From NCBI GenBank assembly GCA_964036275.1, contig OZ038435.1, positions 15,353,634-15,417,633 of the forward strand: a stretch of 64,000 nt of DNA, written 5' to 3'. This document shows, piece after piece, positions 9,842 to 21,660 of the stretch. The notes under the pieces are model-generated. The model did no database searches. It was not told the origin of the DNA and saw nothing but the letters and a program-made list of their open reading frames with translations. Both the position numbers and the translations under genes were made by a program. The DNA is from Litoditis marina. Lineage: Eukaryota; Nematoda; Chromadorea; Rhabditida; Rhabditidae. Within the stretch, counting starts at the first letter, position 1; every line of letters begins with the position of its first letter.

Positions 9842-12439
9842 ATAGGTATATATATATCTCACTATCTCTCCGTGTTTCTCTCTTTTCTTTTCCTTCTTGT
9901 ATTGCGGTCTTCTCCTTTTCATTTTAGCGCTGGCTCTTTCTATCTCCCCTCCTTTCTGACCCTCTTTTCTCGTCTGTCTCGTATCACCGTTCTGTTTCAG
10001 TTGCTACGAACAGTACGAACCTCTTTCTCTAACTCCCTTCCTCTCCTCTTCTCTCTCTCTCTCTCTTTTTCTATAGCCTCTATCTGTTCATCTGTTTCTC
10101 TCTCCCTACCTTCGCAGTTGTCCCTAACTTCCTCCAGCCACTGTGCCAACTTCTCCAACCGGCGCAGCGTTTTGGAGTGGAACGAGCGGAAGTTCACGGA
10201 AATTGACTGAAAAACTTTGAGGCTGGGAATCTCATACTCAACAAGGAGAATGTATGTTATGTTTCCATTCATTTTTATGGCCAGTGACAGTATTCTAAAG
10301 TGGTGCATCATATTGAAACGCAGCTTTCTATAACAAAACGCCAACTAAAAAGCTTCTTTCCGACAACTTTCGGAGTGCCACAGCTCAAGCCAGACAGAGA
10401 TCACACTCAAATGTGTTCATGCTCTCAATGATTTGTGGTGTGATCTCTGTCAACACACTTGACATGGATCAATGAATTTGATTTGTGTGAAGCCAGTTTT
10501 AACCCAACCTTATAGCTTCTGATGGCCGTTTTGATGATCTTGACGGATGTCTGTTTTCGAGGCAAAGTCTCCAATTCGTACAATCTCTCCAGGGCTGCCA
10601 ATCGATATTCGAGTAACTCGTTCTTCTCTTTGTTTGATCTACCGGGTTCCACGGATTCTGTAAATAAACTTCATTTGTAACTTCAATATTTATATTTTAA
10701 ACAAACTGCTAAAGCTTATCAAACAACCAGCTTAAAAAATTGCTTAACTACCAAAACATTATAGGGTTCGATGTTTTCAATGTAGATCTATACTAGAAGA
10801 GAATTGAATAGTCACGTAATGTGAGCATTCTAATGAGGAATCGTGCACTCTGTCATTACACGTTTCTTTCCGCTGTGTTTAAAGATGGCCCGACAGGAAT
10901 CATATCTCGTGCCTTGCGCTCCACGGTTAAATCATTCGCTCCATTGCGAATACGCCATAAATAATGTAGTCGAATCTGCGCTAATGAATTGTGTTCAAAT
11001 GATGCAAAATATATCAATAAATGCGTTTTTTTTAGCGTATTCGCATTGGAGCGACGGAATTGACCGTGAAGCGCGAGGCAGGAGATTCGGTTCCTGCCAG
11101 ACCACCGTTAACACGTTTCACTTGACTTTGCAATCGACTGACAGTATCTACGATGTACAGACGATGTATGACCCTGTTCCAATATGTTCGTAGTTCGATG
11201 ATGTTGCTTTTCGGATGAAATTCGTTAATGAAGACCTTAAGATAGAACTCAGCTAAGGGCATACCCTATACTGAATTTTCTCGAAGAATTTAATTGTTTT
11301 TAGTTATTAGAAAAAATAATATATTTACCTAGAAACTGATTCCACCACTGGGCGAACTTCAACGCATCTTCATTGTCCTCTGCCGCGTTGACCATTTGCA
11401 TGTAGGAATGATGGCCCAGCGAAATTAGGGGACTGAAATAATATACATAAATAGAACAGCAAACAAATAAAAAACAATCAATAGCATTATATTTCCAATT
11501 TAGCACACGAATTTGGGTGAGAGGAAATGAATCACCTTGTAGAATACGTTACGAGGCCAACTTTTTTTTATCTCGATTTCAAATCTGAAACGGAATGTAT
11601 TCAACGTTTCCGTCACGTAGCTTGAATTTTCTCGTTTGAGACAGTTTTTTTTTAAAAAGGTGTAAAAAACAAGAACAAAGGGATAATACTCACTAAAGTC
11701 ATGAGAATTAATTTGTTAGAACTGTAAACAGATAATTCAATTCTACATCGCATCGCTGACGTGTGAATTTTGTAGTGTATTGTCCCGGAACCCAGTGAAA
11801 CACGTCAATTGATAAAGTGCATTTTTGAGCTCACGTGTGCTCACGGTCATTCAAGTTTTATGTATAGCGTACGTCAAATTTACGAAATACACGCCTCATG
11901 TGGGACTCGAACCGGCCCAAAAGGCCCAAAAGTTTGGGAGGCGCGTACGCTAACCACTACACCAATTGGGCCTATACCAACTTCGTTGACGAATCGTGTA
12001 TCTGATTTATTACACAGCACAAAGTGAGGTATACAGTATACCTCCGCCTTCATTTAAGCGACAACTGTAGTTGTTGTAGAAACCCACATATCAATAGGTC
12101 CATTATCCTGCGCATTCTCCACAATTTGAACACAACGGGAATAGATTTGTCGGTCAAAAGCCTGCGAGGCCATCACATAGTATTGATCGGAGAAAATAGA
12201 AGAATCCGCTGGAATGGAAAAAAAATCAATATTTCACATTTAATACCTTCCTGATCGTTCGCAAGGTTAGAGGCGGTGGTTATAGGGTTGGTTCGGTGGA
12301 GCGAGCTTATTACGGCGCAATAAAGAGAAGAAGCAAATCCAAGAAACTTGTTGCTTTTTGCCCCTTCTTGCTGTGTTTTTAGTTTAATCCCACTTCCTTT
12401 TTTTCTAGTTTGTTTCGATAGCTGAGTCCAAAGCCCCAA
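7799..12439 (-). CDS. Unrecognised helical, hydrophilic protein (multi-exon; 5' end uncertain)
   Basis: I do not recognise this protein. Exons on the minus strand with matching phases: ...-12247, 12208-12088, 11432-11329, 11252-~11163, 10657-10509, 10206-10110, 9739-9603 and 7915-7799. The last ends in TAA at 7801-7799, directly followed by an AATAAA signal (7797-7792). The secure part encodes about 270 residues, rich in Glu, Lys, Arg and Leu with helix-like stretches such as KTLRRLEKLAQWLEEVRDN and LLEYRLAALERLYELETL; the C-terminus is Ser/Glu-rich and ends VVVRL. Spectrin-like helices are possible but not shown. The first exon may begin at an ATG at 12439, but its acceptor side is unclear. 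The donor of the 11252 exon is ambiguous because a MITE abuts it. The 9740-10109 intron contains a CT microsatellite and the 7916-9602 intron a satellite derived from the splice donor. Confidence 0.6.
8681..8826. mobile_element. Hairpin MITE
   Basis: Near-palindromic: left AGAAGATCCCGGCACATTCA pairs with right TGAAGGTGCCGGGATCTTCT, and the arms continue through GACGCAGG/CCTGCGTC to GCTATTTC. A partial third arm with the same GAGGAGACGCAGGCTGGGAT sequence lies at 32306-32343. It sits in the terminal intron of the helical-protein gene. Confidence 0.75.
8995..9610. repeat. ~74-bp intronic tandem repeat carrying splice-donor-like motifs
   Basis: Nine units recur at 9001, 9076, 9146, 9219, 9294, 9368, 9441, 9518 and 9593, spaced 70-77 bp. 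Each starts with a form of TTTGACCTACCAATGCATAC. On the minus strand this reads GCATTGGTAGGTCAAA, and the last unit is the actual 5' splice site of the 9739-9603 exon. A higher-order period is visible: GGAAATTTGGTTTTAAAG near 9243 recurs near 9467 (about three units). Confidence 0.85.
9771..9837. repeat. CT/GA microsatellite
   Basis: About 33 uninterrupted CT units in a minus-strand intron (GA on the coding strand), followed by more pyrimidine-rich DNA to about 10075. Confidence 0.95.
10789..11148. mobile_element. TATACTAGAAG-family MITE interrupted by a second MITE
   Basis: The left part TATACTAGAAGAGAATTGAA through CACGTTTCT (10789 to ~10885) and the right part CACGTTTCACTTGACT through CAGTATC (~11110-11148) match the uninterrupted copies at 21038-21172 and 21988-22103. 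Between them sits a separate palindromic element of about 220 bp. The right terminus abuts the donor region of the 11252 exon of the helical-protein gene. Confidence 0.75.
10886..11104. mobile_element. Nested palindromic MITE inside another MITE
   Basis: Left arm GCGCTCCACGGTTAAATCAT and CGCTCCATTGCGAATACGC pair with right arm GCGTATTCGCATTGGAGCGA and CGGAATTGACCGTGAAGCGC. The outer ends, GACAGGAATC and GATTCGGTTCCTGCC, also pair. It splits the MITE at 10789-11148. Confidence 0.7.
11866..12034 (-). repeat. tRNA-like (SINE-type) repeat, copy 1
   Basis: On the minus strand the stretch has an A-box-like TGGTGTAGTGGTTAGCG and a B-box GGTTCGAGTCCC, the internal pol III promoter boxes of tRNA genes, but no 7-bp acceptor stem or proper anticodon arm can be drawn. 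Flanks on both sides also match copy 2 at 49366-49533, so the repeat unit is longer than a tRNA. Confidence 0.55.
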
Positions 12440-14704
12440 GCTCCAATAAGTGTGTCATGTCGGCTTTTTAGAACCTCCTACACCTTACCGCGATTATCGT
12501 TTTTTCAATTGTCAAAAATCAATGAATAGTGAACAATCTTGAACAAACAATGAACGAACACTCTTCTCTCATTTCAGTGGTAACTAAAGAGAACAGCGGC
12601 ATCGATTAGCAATAAAAAGTGTTTGTTATATTATACAACAGTATTTAAATGTGCTTTGCGGTTTAAAACTATGCGAAGAGATGTGTTTCGAACTCTCTTT
12701 CAATATAGACACACTCTCCTTCCTATCTCGAACGTCTTGGAAACCTTCAGCCAAACGTTTTTTTCTGAAACGGCGGCACCTAATCATATCCGATAAACAA
12801 ACGTTATTGAGTTGGTGTTTTCCCGCTCTTTTCCAATTGACTACTTGTTTGCTATTCAGCTAAATGGAAGATAGGTGATAACCAAGAATAACAGTCTCGT
12901 GACTACCTCCTTCAATAGATAAGGTCGAGTTTTGGGGTGTGGTGGGATGCTTTTATTGGTAGCCGGGAGTTTGAGCAAAAATACAGCTTTGTTATCTTCT
13001 AATTTGATGGTGACAATGGGGGAAGGACTGCCCCAACGTTAAACCAAACCAGGGTGTTTTAATGATTGAAATAGTCAGCAAACGATATGATTTGAATTTG
13101 AATTATCTGCATTAATAACCTGTACACTGGAATTCAGTTCCGCACCACTTGAAACTACAAACACGTGAGAATTTCAAGTTTCACGTGACTACTCTTTTTT
13201 ACTAGTAAAACTCACAGTGAGTACTGCTAGCGGAGCTATTCGAGTGACAACTGTGTGGCGGGGTCAAAAGAGCCGTTTGTAGACTGGCTGAGGCTGTCTC
13301 CGACTCCCGTCTACAGTAAGAAAGGGCTAGACGGAGTTTCTGGAACATATTTCAACTAGAATCAATCAACTATGGATAAATCTATTTCAACGTTTCATTA
13401 TTTGCTCAACACATTCATGTACTCGACACATAGTACAGAGAAGAATCAATGTATCACATGGTCTTCTCGCAACTTCTTGTTTCGTGTGCTTCTAGATCGA
13501 GGGCGAACCAAGGTTCAAAGCGCAAAGGAACAGTGTTCGAATTAACGTGGAGATGATAAATCTATAGTTGTCTTTAATGTACAGTTGTCCAGTGATGGTC
13601 AAAGCTCTAAGCTACGCCAACTCAGAACAAGCGTCGTTGCAAAACAGTAAATAACTGTTTATACAGCGTGGCTGTCATATATATTGATTTTTCCCCTCGT
13701 CGTCTGACGTTACTTTGAAGCGCAATATATATCTAGATTTGTTGCAATACAGTTTCGACCAAACGCAAATTTCTAATTAACAGCCTATAGTCTGAGAAAG
13801 TTCGCCCCTTCTACAGTAGGAACAAGCTAGACGACGTTTCTGGAAATGATTTCGGCTATAGGCAGTAACCAAGTCTCATTGAAATTTGGTCTCGATACAC
13901 GCATTAATTTACGAGTTCAGCATCGGGATCCAACTACAAATTTGTCGAGTTGGAACAACATACATCCTATAGGCTTGCATTGAAAACATAGGTTCATGGA
14001 CGTTGGCAGTCCAGTTTTCTTTCTATTTCACTTTGTTTGGAAGTGTACTTAGTGTTATTCAATGTATTTTGCATTAATTGCGCTTTTTGTGGTTAGATTG
14101 ACGCTAGAACAGTGATAAAATATCCGCGATACTTCATGATAACATCTAGCGTTGATTGGCACGTGCTCATTTTTTGTGCAAATCGAAATCGATGAAAGAG
14201 GGCGGAAAGAAAAGTTAAAATGGAAAACCTGCTCGAGAGAAACACTTTTCATTCAAACCAACGAACCAAATTTGCAAAATGTTCATATGTTTTAGTCTAT
14301 TTTGGCACGCGCAACGTTATTTTTTCAGGTATTTCGGGATATCTAAACTAGCTTTTTATTCTGCCCTTCTTTACCAACGAATTTCACTGAAAGAAAATTT
14401 GAGGTTAAAGGAGGGCAGAATAGAACGCTAGTTGATAAGGTTTGAGCACGACGACGTGTGTGTTGTAGTTGGATTCCTACTGAGAAGCAGAGAAAGAGCT
14501 AACTACAAACAGAACACGAAAGACCAACATGTACAGTTTTAGGGTTCAGTTCTTCCCATTTCATTACAGTAGTTCTCATCGATTATATCATAGTTTTTAC
14601 TTCATTCTGAATTTTTGTACAATTACGCAAAGTGGTAACAATGTACGCAGAGGGTTGAGGGTGGATGTGCATAATTCTACCATATTGCTAGCTCAAATGC
14701 TCCT
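12440..14704. other. Intergenic or long intron, no exon recognised
   Basis: No convincing exon chain. Two related stretches (about 13290-13360 and 13795-13865) share AGACGGAGTTTCTGGAA / AGACGACGTTTCTGGAA. The stretch 14215-14440 is one copy of a dispersed repeat (second copy 19215-19415). Confidence 0.45.
14215..14440. repeat. Dispersed ~200-bp repeat, copy 1
   Basis: Inverted relative to 19215-19415. Shared landmarks are CTGCTCGAGA, ATGTTTTAGTCTATTTTGGC, the run up to CTAGCTTTT and the end GGAGGGCAGAAT. No ORF. Copy 2 contains the perfect palindrome TAGGTACCCCGGGGTACCTA. Confidence 0.65.
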
Positions 14705-14950
14705 TTAGTTAAAGATGATGGAATATAGGTGCTCAGCGGCGAATTTTTGAAGTTCATCTATGATCTGCAAAGCTTCTAGTTCGATCGATAACTCATTTGA
14801 ACGATATCAATAGATAAATCGATATTCTTTGACCTACCCTGACTACATCATCGGTGACGTCATTCCATTCTGGATACCGTACCAGAAATGTCGGATCGAC
14901 TGTCTGGAGTTCTTGGATTAACTCCTCGATCTCCACCAATCGATTCATAC
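14705..14950 (-). CDS. Two orphan exon candidates, possibly 5' exons of the helical-protein gene
   Basis: Exon 14950-14838 follows a TTTTCAG acceptor and ends at AGG|GTAGGT. It encodes 37 residues starting MNRLVEIEELIQELQ and containing RYPEWNDVTDD. A possible partner exon 14764-14705 (acceptor TTTGCAG) encodes IIDELQKFAAEHLYSIIFN and then TAA. The acidic, helical character resembles the gene at 7799-12439, so it may be a 5' part of that gene, a small separate gene or a remnant. Only the first exon has clear coding character. Confidence 0.35.
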
Positions 14951-17900
14951 CTGAAAAGGGTGATATACTAGAAGGGAGTTGAATATTCACGTAACGAAAA
15001 ATGAGGAATCGTGATGATAGTCAGTACACGTTTCTGAGTTCTGCTGTGTTTAACATGTTTTACGTGGCTCTGCAATCAACAGCATTACCAGTTGCTTATA
15101 CTGCGAATTACATGTGATACTTCATAGAAAGTGAAAAACAAGAAAGTGAAGAAAAGAGAGAGAGAGAGAGAGAGAGACAGAAAGTGAGAGTGAGAGGAAG
15201 AGACATACAGAGACAAAGAGAGAAATAGACGAAAAATAAACTCTTTGAGGTAGGATGTTTCTACTCACGCCATTAAAGATATTACACGTTTACACATGTT
15301 ACATGTAGTGTGAGGTTTGGGGCATATTCCAAGCGTCATGATGAAGAAACGTGAGTGCTCGTGGTATATAGAATTTACCGGAAGAGAATCAAATTATGGA
15401 TTCCTTGACATTTCTCAGCAAATAAGACAATTTGGCCACTCGACAGATTGCGAAAATGGAGTTAGCCGTAGAAAAGTCGTTGAAAGTGCTGTTATCAGGG
15501 CGCCACTATGGCTTCATTTGAGATAAGGAAAAGTTAGCTGGAAAAAGAACAATGACATGTTCTCAGTTATGAAAGAAAGTGAAACAGGCAGATTTTTAGA
15601 GCAAGTAAGGTTCAAAGTATATGTATACTGCGTGAAAACACGTGATTTTTGATGAAAGGAGGTATAGTCGACATCATTCCTACTGAGACTCTTACAGTAC
15701 ACTTTTGAATTTTCCGATCGTTGTTTTCTGATGAAAGTTTCAGCTTTATAAAGAGAGAGTTGGAAAATTGCTTGCTATAGGTGATTAGATTCGAATAAAA
15801 TTTTTTTTTGATAATACTCACGTCACTGACACTGACTTGAAGTTTCGTAATCTTTTTTTTGAATAGAATAGTTTATTGAAATCGTAAGTGAGTTCAAAAG
15901 TGTGAATACAAAATAAATACAAAATGATTCGAAAGTCCCGTGTGAAATGGTTGTTGCGAAAGAATGCAAAACTCTTGAATCCCTCCCATATTGATACTGT
16001 AACGTTGGTATTGAGCACATTGCCGGCCAAAATAACTGGAATACATATGAATACGTAAGTTACAACAGACCTGATACACTAATCAAAAGGTAATGGAATT
16101 TCGAGTAGCTCAGAAATGTTCACATTTTTTAGGTGTTTACCAAAAAGTTTTGCTGAAGGCAAACTAGTAAGACGAGTAGGAAGTTTTGGGTACCATTTGG
16201 CTACCCTGATGAAAAACGAGCTTTCTACTGTTACATTACTGTAGGATTCTCAGCAGTATTGGAACGGACTATAAGATAAAGGCATAAAAGTTTTATTAAA
16301 GCTTTTTGTACTGTTTGAGTCTCAGGTCGTAATGTTGGAATCAATATAGGGAGAGCAACTACATCTGAACAAGCTACAAAAACGCAAAGTTTGAACGAAT
16401 TTGCGAGCAAAAACTTTTTCAAAGCCTGTCCTCATAATATTAATGTAAACTTTTCTGTCTTTTTGAAAAATGTTTGTTTGTTCCATTGCTACCCCCTTCA
16501 TGATGGAAGGTTTGTTTGCTAACATAAGAAACCTATTCAAACCCCTTCTCTCTATTACGTACTTTGCTACCGAAGGTCAAATAGAAGGAAAACTGTCCAA
16601 AGTTCAAATAATGAGAAAAACTTAGGATAAGAAATGTAAAAAAAGGAATAACCGAAAAATGAAGTATCCTAGTTTCAATTTCTGGACAAAATTCGACTAG
16701 GAAAGATAAGTTGAAAAAAGTAGTTAATTTTGGAGAGGAACAACAGCAAACCACAAAAGTAGAAGCTAAACAGAAAAAAATTGTGATTTCTGAGCGTATT
16801 ACGTTCTCTAGCAAAGAATAAAAATAATTTTCTATGATCGAGTTCGGAATCGACGGAAAAATGTCTTCAAAGGCACCGGCAAGTCTCGATTTGCGTAGTC
16901 TTTCCGGGATATTTTGGGTCCGGCAATGATAGTTTCCGGTTTTCCGTCCCGGGTTTTTTCGGTCAATATATCGGCCACTTTTAGGACGCCGATTGGGGGA
17001 TCATCTTCAATTACGAACGATGTTTACTCAATCTATTTGAACGGAATACAAACATTAAATTAGAAGAAACCGATAAAACTGAAAATATCATACAAAACAC
17101 GATGCTTGTGTTAACAGGTACAACTAATTGTTGATATCGGGCTATTTCTTTCAAAGTGACGTGTGAAAATAGAACGGAAAGTTGAGATAATTCGTATTCG
17201 AAGAAATTAATGAAAAAAAGGAAGGTTTAGTAGAAGATGGTTGTCGCACGTTAAATTCTTGATACACACCAGAACTAGCGATTTCCAGTCAAAATGTAAA
17301 GGTATCAAACTACAAATCCAGCGGGATTCGCTCTATTTGTGAAGAGCGATTTCAATACATGCAAACTAAAAACTTGTAAAATTGATTTTTGAAAAAAACA
17401 TTCTATGGAACGCTGATTTTTCCACCATTTTTTCATCATTTTATATAGAAAAATGAAGATTGATCCGGTTGTGACCATAAATTCAACAAACACCGCGGCA
17501 GGGCCAAAAAACCGAAAACGATAGGCGAAAAACGTTTTTCTGCCCATATTCAGGTCGTGTAGTGTAACAGATACATTGTTATGCTCGTAGCCCACTTACA
17601 ATCGGACACACTTCTCTTTTGATAAAAACACTGTTGAACGTTGAACTTCAAAACTTACCAAAAACAAACACTCTTTCAGCGCTTAGAAAAAAGATCGAAC
17701 TTTAAATTGAGGATAAAGCTGCGGGAAAATGTTTGAAGAAGAACGAGAACGTTCTATAAAATGAGTGACAACGTTTTGAACCGAAACATGTACGAATCGC
17801 ATGCAATTTCACGTACTGAACTTTTTCTGTCTTCGCTTGATTCTTGAGTTTCAGAAAAAAACCGTTAACTAGAGTATTTATGAAGCTTTGGTAGTTTTGT

Positions 17901-19214
17901 AATCTTTCTACACCCAAAAAACGAGTTTGAAAATCGAGTGATGAAATATTCGTCGGAAAATGTATGGATTAGTCGGGTAAATGTGAAATATTGACTAACT
18001 CAAATAATTTTGAGGAGAAAAAAATTAATTACAATATTAAGTGATGAATTAGCCCGCTCTTTCCGGAAAAATGCATGTAATCGACTATGAAATAGTCGGT
18101 CATTGTTCGCGTTCTCAAGGCAGCTGAGTAAACAGAAAGAGAACGGAATTTGTCGATTGAACGAGAAAATATCTGAGTTAAAGAATAGAAAATGATATTG
18201 ATTGAATGGAACATTACGATTTGATTGATTGTTAAAAATCGAACTCATGTATGAAACGTATTCGTCTAAAAAGAGCGAAAATTCGTCTTTTGAATGCAAA
18301 ATATATTTGAGAATGAGATAGAGTTAAACCCAATGATAGTTTTTTGATTTTTTGTTTTAGTTTTAGAGTTTACAAAATAATTTACTGATGTTGAATGTGT
18401 TTTGATGTGGCACAGTTTGCAAAAATATTATACGTAATGCAGTGTTGAGTGTGAAACGAAGAACAAAGGAAGATTTTCCGAGTGAACTTCTTCCCGAACC
18501 AAAATCGAACCAAATTCAGGCTGACAAAGTTGAAACCGAACCAATTCGACTGATAAATGCTGTATTCGGTCCGCTACGCAACGTTTGTTGAGGTTTGGTT
18601 CAGTTTCCTCTAAGCTTTCACTGGTTCGGGAAGAATCGGTTCGGGAAGAAATTTGCCGATTTTCCGATTGAACGGAAATTATATCTGAGATGAAAAGGGC
18701 GGAAGCCAACAACCAAAATGGAAGTTTCAAAACTTGATTTCAGAACCAATGGAAGTGATGTTAAAGGTATCAATGCGGAACGTGTGAAAGAGAAAAAAAC
18801 GTGAGAATTCGTCGATTTGAAAAAGATATGAACTGAGAGATAATAAGATAGAAATTGATGATTGTTGAACGGATATCAGTATAGTTTCATTGAAACAATA
18901 TTGATTGAATGAACAAGTGTTTGACAGAAGAATATCTGAGATAAAAAGGCAGTTGGTGTTAGATAGGGCGTCTCCCCCTATCTAGTCATTGTATTTCCGT
19001 TGTATTTTGCACCTTTGAAAAACGTTTGTGGGCGTTTAATTGACTTGATGATGTGACTAGTTTGTGTTTTTATTTTGATCTTGGTACACATCATAATTAA
19101 GAAAGTTCGACCAGCATTAAACTACAAACACATGCAACAGGACAGCCTACAATTTATAGGCTAGCGGGAAAAAAATCGAACCCGAATGGTTTTGGTGTGT
19201 GAACAATCCTGTAG

Positions 19215-19415
19215 TTTAATATTAAAGGAGGGCAGAATGAAAAGCTAGTTTAGGTACCCCGGGGTACCTAATCATTTTTTTCACCTACCTAAACCGACCT
19301 AAACGTTGCGCGCGCCAAAACAGACTAAAACATGAGAACAGTATGCAAAGTAGGTTGGTTAGTTTGATTGAAGAATAGTATGGGTGTGTTTGTCTCGAGC
19401 AGCTTTTCAATATTA
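19215..19415. repeat. Dispersed ~200-bp repeat, copy 2, with a 20-bp perfect palindrome
   Basis: Reverse-oriented match to 14215-14440. Contains TAGGTACCCCGGGGTACCTA at about 19250-19270, a perfect palindrome. Confidence 0.65.
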
Positions 19416-20109
19416 GCTTTTTTTCTGTTTCGCTTTAACGGCATGAATAACTATCATCAACCGGAAAGCGACCCGATGACACTACAAACACAGCGAAAAT
19501 ACCGGATAAGCTTGCTATGAAATTAGTGGACCCTATGAATTTAGGGAGTGACCAATTCATGTTTTTAGTTTGATTTCGAAACATGGCAGGGATCAAACTA
19601 CAAACACCGCGTACTTGTAGTACGATCTTCATACACGTCAATATTCGCAAAACATTAGGTAGAAGTATGTACATCAAACTATACAAATACGCACAAACGT
19701 ATGTTAGTGTGCAATATTGAACCGTAAACTAGAAATACGAGGTTAGTTTGGTTAAGCGCCGACTCAAGGTGAACTTCTACTACGCAAGTACTAATGGAAA
19801 AAATGGAGTGTAATACTCACTTCACCCAATCTTCAACTTGGTAACATAAAAAAAACAGAACTTGACTTCACAAGTACCATATCAAGAACGTTATATGACG
19901 AAACATAGACCCATTTGTGAAGTGTTTACTACGTTGAAAAGTGGTTTTATTTAAAAAAAAATGCTTGTACGGCAAGTTCATATTTTTTTTAGGTATTTTG
20001 CTGTGTTTGTAGTTTGATTCCGTTGCTTCTCAGTTTAAATTCGTGAGCCTTGACGTGTATCAAACTACAACGGGAACTTGGTCAATTCTTAAGCTATTGA
20101 TAGGTTTTC

Positions 20110-20570
20110 ATTCTTTTATGTTGTGAAAACTTCATATTCTGACGTTTTTGAGTTATGAAAAAAGGAAAATGAGTCGTTTACTGTCGTTTCAGTAGTTTTT
20201 GATTCAAATGTAAAGAACAACTTTGTCAAATCGTTCAATATTAACCTAATTTTCATAATTATAGTGTTTTTCCAGTTAATATAAGTAAAAATGAGCATTT
20301 TACCACTCTTCATGGTCATTTATTTTCTGTCATGATTACTTTCGTCTTCGTTCTTTTAATTTTTGATTGTGAAAACAACTTACAAATCGTTAATAATGTT
20401 CTCCAGTTACAAAACGGAAAAATGAGTCGTTTATTGTCGTTTCAGCGGTTTTTGATTCGAATGTAAAAAACAACTTAAAACGTTAAATTGTACATAATTC
20501 TTGAAAGTTCAATGTTTTCCAGTTATGAAACGAAAAAATGAGTCGTTTAGTACCGGTTTTGCCCGTTTAT
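20110..20570. repeat. Diverged tandem repeat, ~120-bp period, about four units
   Basis: Units begin near 20155, 20275, 20405 and 20520, each with AAAATGAG near its start; three have GAGTCGTTTA. Two complete units also share TTTTTGATTC, AATGTAAA and ACAACTT. Spacing is 115-130 bp. No gene evidence. Confidence 0.65.
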
Positions 20571-21037
20571 GAGGTCGTTTTCATTATAATAGGATTAAAT
20601 ATTATAGCCCGTGGCGGTGTTCAATGAAACGGTTAAATACAGGGCAAAACTGGTCTGAGCAGAGAATCTAATCTCATCGCACTGAAACTTTTCTGGAATG
20701 CGAAAGAGTTTATAATACTTGAAAATTTTAAGTTTTTTTCCATAATAATAATTCGTCAAATAATGAGTCTAGTTCTCGTCTTCTCTATAGTGAAAGACTA
20801 TAGATTTGCAATCGTTCGAACTTGCCACAAATTTCGAGTTTGAGCCGAAAGACATCGGAATCTAACTACAAATACAGCGATTAGTTAACATACACCGTAG
20901 TTCGAGAGTTTGAAACTTTTAATTACTTTTTTTCAGAATGTCAGGTAGAAAAACCGTCACACAAGGGTGATTTGGCAATGTTGTTTTGTTGGAAAGTTCG
21001 AAAGTATACTGTAGAACTTCACGTGGGAGAGACGAGA

Positions 21038-21172
21038 CTATACTAGAAGTCAATTGAATAGTCACGTAAAGTTTGCATTCTAATGAGAAATCGTGCACTT
21101 TTTCATTGCACGTTTCTGAGTTTCTGCTGTGTTTAACATGTTTCACGTGACCATGCAATTGACAGTATATAT
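21038..21172. mobile_element. TATACTAGAAG-family MITE, complete copy
   Basis: Starts TATACTAGAAGTCAATTGAA and ends CAATTGACAGTATATATA, with inverted subterminal TCACGT/ACGTGA stretches. Serves as the reference for the interrupted copy at 10789-11148; other copies are near 14964-15090 and 21988-22103. TA-rich ends suggest a Tc1/mariner origin. Confidence 0.7.
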
Positions 21173-21249
21173 ACCGTACCAAGCCGTTAAAGGCGCGAGA
21201 TGCTAATAACGAGTCGGCTAATATGATAATGTTATTAGAAGCAGATGTA

Positions 21250-21660
21250 TGAACGGGCGGCCCGAAGGTCAAGTTGGCGGGAAAACTTCTTTTTAAAGCG
21301 GAAGGACGAGATTTTGATGAAGTGGGGGAGAAATGATATAGAGAGAGACAAAAAGAGGGCGGGAAATGTGGAGAGACAAAGATACTTTGAGAGGAAAAGA
21401 AGAGAGAGAAAGAGAGAGAAAGAGAGAGTGTGGATGAAAAAGAAAGAGATCAAGAGGCAAGAGATAGAGGCAATTTACCCGAACCTTTCTCCCTTGGGAG
21501 AAAGAGAGATAAGAAAAGAGAAAGAGCGCGACTGGAGAGATTTTGAGAGAGAGAGAGAGAGATCAAGAGAAAGAGAGAGAGAGAGAGAAAGGGGAAGAAA
21601 GAGAGAGAGAGTGGAGATAAAGAGAGTGAGAGATAAAGGGAGAAAAATAAGACAACCAGA
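21250..21660. repeat. Purine-rich GA/GAAA low-complexity DNA
   Basis: Runs of GAGA and AAAGAGAG dominate the plus strand. The 141-codon open frame across it (Glu/Arg/Lys only) is a composition artefact. Confidence 0.85.

Noticed and set aside
9673..10210. Plus-strand open frame rich in Leu/Ser
   Set aside because: It is the translation of the CT microsatellite and the antisense of real minus-strand exons (9739-9603 and 10206-10110).
11866..12034. A functional tRNA gene
   Set aside because: A- and B-box motifs are present, but no acceptor stem pairs and the anticodon arm cannot be formed; copy 2 has the same defect.
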